12,450 nucleotides of DNA, from assembly GCA_021827885.1 (NCBI GenBank), contig JAKAUD010000072.1, forward strand, positions 1-12,450. Direction: 5' to 3'. Below, one piece after another: positions 7,312-12,450 of the stretch (within the stretch, counting starts at the first letter, position 1; the number at the start of each line of letters is the position of its first letter). Origin of the DNA: Thermoplasmata archaeon (lineage in GTDB: Archaea; Thermoplasmatota; Thermoplasmata; Thermoplasmatales; Thermoplasmataceae). A program made the translations under genes and the position numbers. Under the pieces are notes generated by a model, which made no database searches, was not told where the DNA came from, and saw only the letters and a program-made list of their open reading frames with translations.

Positions 7312-10300
7312 ATATTAACCCTTCTTGCTTGACTAAACGTTCCTCGTATCTTTCACGCGAAAAATCCTCTATACTCATTTCTTTGAAAAGGCTGGTTGTG
7401 TATCTCTCAACCACTATTCGGCTCACTTCTGAATCTTGTTCGTAGCGCTCGTGACAGTTGTTCAATTGGACGCAATCTGGGCAACCGTCAATGCAAGCAA
7501 TAATGTGATCTGAATGTTTTGTCTCACTGATCTCTGCATATGAAATCTGGCTTGGATTCTTAAGCCATTCCTCGTACTTTGAAAATGTCGATTGTATAGC
7601 GCTATTAGATAAACCAAGCCCACTAAGATCAGCTTTTCTGGCAATCAATCGCGGAGAAATATTTTCGTTATCAGCGCCAAGAGGCTTTCGTGCCAAGCTT
7701 AAATCTGTCAAGTGTGATTTGCAGGTCGATAAGTCCTTAATGGTTTTCATGAAATTATATGGATCTCCAACAATGGAATCTAAGAATGAATCAGCGATCC
7801 CGGTGTCCGTCTCAGACAATTCGAATACCCGTATAATTGAGTTTTCTGGATCTATGTGGTAAGTTATATACTCAGTGTTGACTCCAGATATAAATGAAAC
7901 AAGCTTTACATAGAAGTGAGCAATGGAATGCAGATAGTCTACCCATTCAAAAGGTTCTTTCCCCTTTGATACCAATATGCGCTTTATATAATCCAGCTCG
8001 TCATCGGCTGGGGATTTGATCTTTATCTCAATAACAGGTATCTGCGATATCTCCTTCCCTAAAGGCATCTCAAATTCTATTTTCACACTCCTTTTCTTAT
8101 AATTTTCCGGTATCACTGTTAGGTCTTCGCCGTCTAGCAACAAATAGAGATTGTAATATTTTAGACTTGCACCAAACGCCTCCCTACCGGGTTTGTTCAC
8201 AACATCACCTAGAACGTATCTGAATATTGCCCTCGATAACATCCTGCCTCGTTCAAGAGTTTTCTTATGATAAACGCATTCATATTCATCATCACTGAAT
8301 ACATTGTAGCAGTAGCTGCAGAATTTCACGCTCTCATCATCCGATTTTGTTTCAATATCCTCAAGACTTAAGTGGGTAGGTTCGTTGAACGTATAGTTTC
8401 CTTTCTTTTGCTTATACAACCTATCGTGTCCAATTATTCTAGTAGGGGTTACTTTCAGTGAAATACCTTTCTCTTCATTTGGCTGGGAGTCGGTTACCAG
8501 GTATCGAAGAGTCAATCTAGACTTGCTCTTAATGTTGGGTGTGGTGTAATAAGATAGCCTATGGGGCAAGTATCTGAATATAAGATCATGGAAATTCGTG
8601 TCGCCATAGTCAACCCTAGAAACATCAAGGGAGATAGTATCTCCAGTACTAAAAAAGTTTAATGGCATAAGGTATTTTATCCCTCCAAGGTACGCAACAT
8701 CTTCAGAATCTTCAGGATGTCCCTGAAGCCAGTAGAATACAGATCGGATCATGTGGAGGAAAGCGTAATACGGATCGCGGTATGGAAGTGAAACATTCAG
8801 TTCATTTAGAGCCTTATTTTCGTAAACAACTTCACGGTTTCTCTGAACTGCCTGTTTCATTCTAAATAATTCTGGCACAGACCAGAGCAACCTAATAACA
8901 TCGTTGGCAGCCTGTTTGTGAGCCTGATCGAACTGAGCTCCTGAAAATAATGCCATAAGGATTAGATAGGATTTCTTATAGCCGTCTACGTCGTCTCTTT
9001 GCAGATGAAGTAGCATAGCTTCGACTCGTCTGTTACACTCTTCCGGATTATCGGTAATACCGCACTTCTGAGCAATAGAATCAAATATGTCATCATTCGA
9101 ATTGCTAATTACCTTGAGCGAGTCTATATTCTTGGCTATTTCTCGATCGAGTGCCTTTGCAAATGTTTCTTTTCTGCGTTTGGTTATCACACCAACACTC
9201 TGAATGCCTAACGACTTCAGTTTCTCTTTGAATTGCTTTGGGAAGAACTCTGTCTCGGCAACTCTGTATACCGCCGAGTACTCCAAATCAAAGTCATCAT
9301 CTTTTTCGCCGGAAGCGATCAATTCGCTTATCTCTTCTTGAAGTTTAACAAGCGAGTGCTCCAAAACTCTAGCAACCCAAACTGAATATTGGTTTTCTGG
9401 ATTCAAAGGAATGTGATACTGCTGATCCAACATTGAGTCTAAATTATTATAATAAAATCTATCTGTTGATTCATCGCCAGTAACCATCCAAATGTTTGTT
9501 TCGCTTAAATTGCGATCTCGTCCCCCTCGTCCCTTCCTCTGAATAAATGCATAAATAGATAATGGTGCCTTGTATTGAATTATGGTGTTTATTGATTTAT
9601 CGTCCACACCTAATTCCATGGAACTAGTAGACAATATCAGATCGACGTCAGATATCGGCTCTGAGTATCCAGACATGATTCGTGCAATCTTGATACGCGA
9701 TGTTTTAGCCGATTGATTCGTTTGAAAATAGGTTTTTGTCAGTCCATACCAGCATTCACCTTCATGGTATGGATTTCCTTTCAGCGAGCAAAATTTTACA
9801 TCACAATTGGCTTCGCTTCCGTTTGGGCATCTGTATTTATCTGAACTAATGTATAACTCTTTTTCTATCCTGAAATTAGCTAGATTTCTACTCATATCTG
9901 CGTCAATAAAATCGAAATAGACACGATTGACCAAATCTCTAGAATCAAAAAAAGAAAGTATCTTTTCACGATGCGGTGTAGTCTTTATATTAACGGAATG
10001 TGTCAGCATAAGCTGCAATTGAAGAAGTAACGAAACGGTTCCTACTTTGTTATCTGAAACTTTGAGCAGCCTATATTGCTCCTTCCCACTTAAGTCGAGT
10101 TCTGTTTTCATCGGTTCTATTAGTTCAATTTCCTTAGAATCAATTCCAGTGAGTTTATGAGCAAACTCCTTTGGATTCGGTATAGTAGCGCTTGCCAAGA
10201 TCAACTTAAGGTTTTCATTTATCTTTGTGAGTCTCTTTATTAAATTGGCTGCGTGAGCACCGTTAATTGATTCATAGGCATGCGCTTCGTCAAATACAAT

Positions 10301-11170
10301 AAGTTTGCAGCTCAATAAATAATCTTCAAAATTTTGCCTGAACAACAGCGCGCTAATAGAATCGATTGTAGTGATTAATATACTTGGTTTGTTTTTTATT
10401 ATTTTTTCTTTCGACACAAAAATGTTCACACTCTGGAGATCACACTTTTTGTTTTGACAAGAAAACTTTCCAACTTCCTTAGCCTTCATTCCAACCGGAG
10501 CTGTAGGTGCCCAGATTGTGCTTCTGCACAAAGGACATTTAATATTCCTGATGGCCAAACCCTGCAAATTTCCATTTGTTTTAGGTTCCAAGAAAGAATC
10601 TTCACTTTTCGCACCATAATTAATCGTAATAAAATCACTTGATCCCAAACCAGACCTTTGAATGCCAATCGTGAGATTTTTGTTCTTGAGTCTTGCCCAA
10701 ATCTTGAGTATGCCAGATAATTGGTCTTGCATCAGAGATAATCTTGGGTAAATGATAACGCTTTTAGTCCCTTTCTCTAAAGCTTCGAATATAGACGTAG
10801 AAATGAAGACTTTACTTTTACCAGAGGCAGTCGGTGCAGATACAACTATACACTTTTTATCCCCCTTATCAAAAAGACTGAGTACCGTATCAAACCCACG
10901 AAGCTGAAATCCAGCGTAATCAGTATCTTCCGGGTAGATTTGAGCGAGAAACTTATTGAAATTTATGACCTTGGAGTTAGGGATTTTATCGAACTTCACC
11001 CGTCCTATATCTCGAGAGAAGACTTTGAGCTCCTTTACCAGATCCTTCCCTGTCTCCGCTTCGGTCATTCTTCTTCTCATTCTAAGAGCAAAATGATTAA
11101 CGTCCCTGCTATCAAGATTAATAACAGGATCGGTTTCATGGAAGAAATATTCGATCGTTAATTGAAACAC
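7271..11170 (-). CDS. dpdJ: Large DEAH helicase with DUF1998-like C-terminus (DpdJ/DrmA type)
   Basis: A 1299-residue superfamily 2 helicase. Walker A is APTASGKS at 112-119, motif II FDEAH at 293-297, motif III SAT at 327-329, motif V STSSMELGVD at 514-523 and motif VI QRKGRGGRDR at 544-553. Four cysteine clusters are visible: C212/C215/C238/C243 inserted in the first RecA domain, C448/C456/C461/C473 before motif V, C951/C954/C965 with H968, and a terminal set C1226/C1230/C1233/C1239 with H1240 that resembles the DUF1998 ending. This layout is shared by DpdJ and DISARM DrmA, which are thought to translocate on DNA for restriction. The start is GTG at 11170, overlapping the preceding 39-codon gene by 13 bases; in-frame ATGs near residues 31-35 are alternatives. 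It heads the PLD and ParA genes in one operon. Confidence 0.9.
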   Translation of the reverse strand: MFQLTIEYFFHETDPVINLDSRDVNHFALRMRRRMTEAETGKDLVKELKVFSRDIGRVKFDKIPNSKVINFNKFLAQIYPEDTDYAGFQLRGFDTVLSLFDKGDKKCIVVSAPTASGKSKVFISTSIFEALEKGTKSVIIYPRLSLMQDQLSGILKIWARLKNKNLTIGIQRSGLGSSDFITINYGAKSEDSFLEPKTNGNLQGLAIRNIKCPLCRSTIWAPTAPVGMKAKEVGKFSCQNKKCDLQSVNIFVSKEKIIKNKPSILITTIDSISALLFRQNFEDYLLSCKLIVFDEAHAYESINGAHAANLIKRLTKINENLKLILASATIPNPKEFAHKLTGIDSKEIELIEPMKTELDLSGKEQYRLLKVSDNKVGTVSLLLQLQLMLTHSVNIKTTPHREKILSFFDSRDLVNRVYFDFIDADMSRNLANFRIEKELYISSDKYRCPNGSEANCDVKFCSLKGNPYHEGECWYGLTKTYFQTNQSAKTSRIKIARIMSGYSEPISDVDLILSTSSMELGVDDKSINTIIQYKAPLSIYAFIQRKGRGGRDRNLSETNIWMVTGDESTDRFYYNNLDSMLDQQYHIPLNPENQYSVWVARVLEHSLVKLQEEISELIASGEKDDDFDLEYSAVYRVAETEFFPKQFKEKLKSLGIQSVGVITKRRKETFAKALDREIAKNIDSLKVISNSNDDIFDSIAQKCGITDNPEECNRRVEAMLLHLQRDDVDGYKKSYLILMALFSGAQFDQAHKQAANDVIRLLWSVPELFRMKQAVQRNREVVYENKALNELNVSLPYRDPYYAFLHMIRSVFYWLQGHPEDSEDVAYLGGIKYLMPLNFFSTGDTISLDVSRVDYGDTNFHDLIFRYLPHRLSYYTTPNIKSKSRLTLRYLVTDSQPNEEKGISLKVTPTRIIGHDRLYKQKKGNYTFNEPTHLSLEDIETKSDDESVKFCSYCYNVFSDDEYECVYHKKTLERGRMLSRAIFRYVLGDVVNKPGREAFGASLKYYNLYLLLDGEDLTVIPENYKKRSVKIEFEMPLGKEISQIPVIEIKIKSPADDELDYIKRILVSKGKEPFEWVDYLHSIAHFYVKLVSFISGVNTEYITYHIDPENSIIRVFELSETDTGIADSFLDSIVGDPYNFMKTIKDLSTCKSHLTDLSLARKPLGADNENISPRLIARKADLSGLGLSNSAIQSTFSKYEEWLKNPSQISYAEISETKHSDHIIACIDGCPDCVQLNNCHERYEQDSEVSRIVVERYTTSLFKEMSIEDFSRERYEERLVKQEGLIYGRRGNKIIRFEI

Positions 11171-11277
11171 CCCTTATCATCTTCCAGATGCGGTAGGATA
11201 TCAATCGTTTCGCCGCACATACCGCACACTGGTTTTTTTATTTCATCCTTTAAACTGATCGGTAGTATATCTGGCAA
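11158..11277 (-). CDS. 39-residue protein with one zinc site
   Basis: A TTG start at 11277, reading MPDILPISLKDEIKK at the N-terminus, then CGMC (Cys18, Cys21), His30 and Cys37, a CxxC...H...C arrangement likely to bind one zinc. GGAGTGA lies 4-5 bases before the TTG, supporting this non-ATG start. Its end overlaps the helicase gene by 13 bases and its start follows the previous small gene closely, so it looks translationally coupled. The function is unknown; it may regulate or bridge to the helicase complex. Confidence 0.55.
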   Translation of the reverse strand: MPDILPISLKDEIKKPVCGMCGETIDILPHLEDDKGCFN

Positions 11278-11281
11278 CTGA

Positions 11282-11392
11282 TCACTCCATTATTTTTCCG
11301 TTATCCACGTAATTCGCATATATACTACCCACATCAAGGACGGTAATTTTATGCGTAGTTCCAACTTCCATTCCTTCTATAGCTCTTTCCAT
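11282..11392 (-). CDS. 36-residue protein of unknown function
   Basis: An ATG at 11392 preceded by a strong AAGGAGG six bases upstream, the best Shine-Dalgarno site in the window. The product starts MERAIEGMEVGTTHKITVLD and is rich in beta-prone residues (KITVLDV, SIYANYV), suggesting a small beta hairpin or a fragment of a beta barrel. The stop lies 4 bases before the next small gene. I do not recognise it; the site and tight packing are the main evidence. Confidence 0.5.
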   Translation of the reverse strand: MERAIEGMEVGTTHKITVLDVGSIYANYVDNGKIME

Positions 11393-11405
11393 GTTTTTCC
11401 TCCTT

Positions 11406-11531
11406 TCATAATTTCCTGTTAAGAACGCCTTTCTTATCTGTGCTTATCATATTTGGACATATATGATGTCTAGCCTCCTCATCCATCTTAAATTCCTTCC
11501 CGCATGACCTACATTTCCTTTTATCACTCAC
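11406..11531 (-). CDS. 41-residue single zinc-finger protein
   Basis: A GTG start at 11531, the first start codon after an in-frame stop, with GGTGA seven bases upstream. The sequence carries CRSCGKEFKMDEEARHHIC: Cys7, Cys10, His22 or His23, and Cys25, a C2H2/C2HC-like finger with a basic tail. Such tiny fingers are common in archaea and their mobile elements and often bind nucleic acid. It lies 13 bases before the next small gene, within the run leading to the helicase. No specific function can be given. Confidence 0.55.
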   Translation of the reverse strand: MSDKRKCRSCGKEFKMDEEARHHICPNMISTDKKGVLNRKL

Positions 11532-11599
11532 TTCCCCTTCACCTTCCCGTCTCTCACGTTGTTAGCGCAAACGCACCGCAAAGGTAATCCTGTTATTAT

Positions 11600-11767
11600 C
11601 TAATCCCACTCCACGGTTAACTTCACCTTCTTTGACTCCTTCGAACTGAATACAGATTTCTGAACATACTGCGTGCCGATGACAGGAGTACCCAATGATT
11701 TCTCCTGAAACCTATACGTGTTCCTAGTCGCACGCTCGAACTCGAATTCTATCTCTTTTCTGTCCAT
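11600..11767 (-). CDS. Conserved-looking 55-residue archaeal small protein
   Basis: Begins MDRKEIEFEFERATRN and ends KVKLTVEWD, a charged protein of alternating beta strands. It resembles a widespread small archaeal hypothetical family with a FEFERETKNT...GTxYVQK pattern, recalled from memory and not searched. GGTGAG lies three bases before the ATG at 11767; this decides the start against an in-frame ATG at 11791. It is the first clear gene of the minus-strand small-gene run, 68 bases before the zinc-finger gene. The function is unknown. Confidence 0.7.
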   Translation of the reverse strand: MDRKEIEFEFERATRNTYRFQEKSLGTPVIGTQYVQKSVFSSKESKKVKLTVEWD

Positions 11768-11853
11768 CTTCTCACCCAGTAAACATTGCATTATGCCTCA
11801 ATTGCCAATTTATCAGCATCAGGCAGCATGAGAACAGATGATTTACTCGAAAA

Positions 11854-11866
11854 CAATTTATAAACC
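11854..11866 (-). promoter_or_regulatory. TATA box for the small-gene and helicase operon
   Basis: The minus strand reads GGTTTATAAATTG, close to the archaeal consensus. A start near 11834 would give a leader of about 67 bases before the 55-residue gene. A 12-codon ORF (MLPDADKLAIEA) begins at 11829, close to that start, and may be chance. This is the likeliest promoter for the run 11767 to 5551. Confidence 0.5.
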
Positions 11867-11920
11867 TTGTTACGATGCATATTAAGAGTTCACATTGTAC
11901 TGGTTTCTGGGGATAGTACG

Positions 11921-11931
11921 GCCTTATAAAT
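11921..11931 (+). promoter_or_regulatory. TATA box before the recombinase fragment
   Basis: GCCTTATAAAT on the plus strand, predicting a start near 11953 and a leader of about 45 bases before the ATG at 11998. With the minus-strand box at 11854-11866 it makes a divergent promoter pair in the 230-base gap 11768-11997. Confidence 0.45.
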
Positions 11932-11997
11932 AGGCTCTTTTTCTCACTTTTATTCTCTTCAGAAGGCAATACATGATGTGCCATCTTTATCGGAGTT

Positions 11998-12324
11998 ATG
12001 AACAGCAGAGACGAATCACTCTACCTGCCCGATGACCTTGCAGTGCAGAAGGCAAGGAGGTTCTACAGGAGGCATCTGTGGGACAACGACCTCAAGCCTG
12101 AGTTGATACAGCAGCTCCTTGGCCTTACAAGCGTCGGTACGACCATGATCTACATTCAGCCAGATGCTGAAGACGCATTTTCGGAGGTGGGCAGGAACAT
12201 GAAAAAACTGGATTTTAATGGGTTTCAGGGAAAGGGGCTAAAAGAAACGGGCGAGTGCAACCTGAACTACATAGTATGCTCCGGTCGGGATTTGGACCCG
12301 AGTCGAGGGATTGAGAGTCCCTAA
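11998..12324 (+). pseudogene. C-terminal fragment of a tyrosine recombinase (integrase)
   Basis: A 108-residue frame whose first 65 residues match the end of a phage-type integrase: ARRFYRRHLWDNDLKPELIQQLLGLTSVGTTMIY, with Arg20/Arg21 at the HxxR position and Tyr52 as the catalytic tyrosine. The first His of HxxR is missing (QKAR) and the usual LGH is LGL. A full enzyme has about 300-400 residues; the core-binding domain and the first catalytic arginine are absent and an in-frame TGA lies upstream, so this is a remnant. From about residue 94 the frame runs into the antisense strand of the tRNA-Glu gene, so the last 15 residues are not genuine recombinase. It may be the decayed integrase of the island beside its target tRNA. 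It keeps a TATA box and a close GGAG, so expression is possible. Confidence 0.65.
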
Positions 12325-12351
12325 TGCTTGACCTGGCTACACTACCGGAGC
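12278..12351 (-). tRNA. tRNA-Glu (anticodon CTC)
   Basis: A 74-base cloverleaf on the minus strand: acceptor stem GCTCCGG/CCGGAGC (7 pairs), D arm GTGT...GCAT with AGG in the loop, anticodon stem AGGGA/TCCCT enclosing CTCTCAA (anticodon CTC, decoding GAG), a 4-base variable region, T stem TCGGG/CCCGA, and discriminator A with no encoded CCA. The acceptor stem and the GTGTAG start match archaeal tRNA-Glu. The T loop reads TCCAAAT, with C in place of the near-invariant T55, which is unusual. The 3' end faces the recombinase fragment and the island. Confidence 0.88.
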
Positions 12352-12370
12352 TTCGTTGCAGATTCCTAGG

Positions 12371-12382
12371 TTAAATTTATTA
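12371..12382 (-). promoter_or_regulatory. TATA-like box for tRNA-Glu
   Basis: The minus strand reads AATAAATTTAAC, centred about 26 bases upstream of the tRNA 5' end, the standard spacing for archaeal tRNA genes. The rest of 12352-12450 shows no gene. Confidence 0.45.
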
Positions 12383-12450
12383 CTTTTCCTGAAGAAATTA
12401 TCCGACTTAAAGAAAACTCCAACTCATTACAAAATTCAAGTTACAACCAT

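Larger units (their letters stand above)
1085..12277. mobile_element. Putative defence island next to tRNA-Glu (edges uncertain)
   Basis: The block is more AT-rich than the left flank, carries linked defence-type genes, and ends at a recombinase remnant abutting the 3' end of a tRNA. These are usual marks of an integrated island. I found no copy of the tRNA 3' end at the left side, so the left edge could lie elsewhere or outside the window, and the element appears no longer mobile. Confidence 0.35.

Noticed and set aside
1131..11170. Reading the locus as a DISARM system
   Set aside because: The helicase and PLD genes fit DrmA and DrmC, but I see no DrmB-like separate DUF1998 protein and no DNA methyltransferase. 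The TGT and DGQHR genes point to Dpd instead.
11282..11531. Small adjacent genes as a toxin-antitoxin pair
   Set aside because: Neither product resembles a known toxin or antitoxin family; tight packing alone is not enough.
11772..11984. 70-codon minus-strand frame in the divergent promoter gap
   Set aside because: It covers both TATA boxes, has an unusual Cys/Phe-rich composition and no ribosome site, so it is most likely chance.
1..12450. CRISPR array or tandem repeat
   Set aside because: Reading through the window showed no regularly spaced repeats and no cas-like genes.

Overview
The window looks archaeal and most likely comes from the Thermoplasmata. TATA boxes of archaeal type sit in front of the transcription units, Shine-Dalgarno sites are sparse, AGG/AGA/ATA codons are common, and an archaeal tRNA-Glu is present. 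The organism call is an inference from these features. A sampled 60-base line in the left flank is about 55% GC and one inside the helicase gene is about 40% GC, so the central block looks like an acquired island between more GC-rich flanks.

Left flank (1 to about 1085): a partial, unrecognised minus-strand gene that runs off the left edge, followed by its promoter region. Central island (about 1085 to 11870): dpdA alone on the plus strand (1131-2744), convergent with a long minus-strand block. Read in the direction of transcription, that block holds four very small genes (two with zinc-binding cysteines), a 1299-residue DEAH helicase with a DUF1998-like tail (DpdJ/DrmA type), a phospholipase-D-fold protein (DpdK/DrmC type), a ParA-type ATPase, a small basic protein, a 225-base gap with a new promoter, a DGQHR-type DpdB/DndB-like protein, and a protein whose C-terminus resembles a degenerate DisA/DACN nucleotide-sensor domain. 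Right flank (about 11870 to 12450): a C-terminal fragment of a tyrosine recombinase that reads into the 3' end of a tRNA-Glu(CTC) gene, a usual integration context for archaeal islands.

Interpretation: this looks like a compact archaeal variant of the Dpd system, which places 7-deazaguanine bases in DNA and restricts unmodified DNA. DpdA would exchange guanine in DNA for preQ0 (a precursor archaea already make for tRNA archaeosine), with DpdB as partner. The helicase and PLD protein would form the restriction arm. I could not identify DpdC, DpdE or DpdF. Instead there are a ParA ATPase with a small partner and a DAC-like putative sensor. DpdA also carries an ArcS-like C-terminal domain, which raises the possibility of a further processed DNA base. 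The family assignments rest on motifs read by eye, and the functional model is inference.
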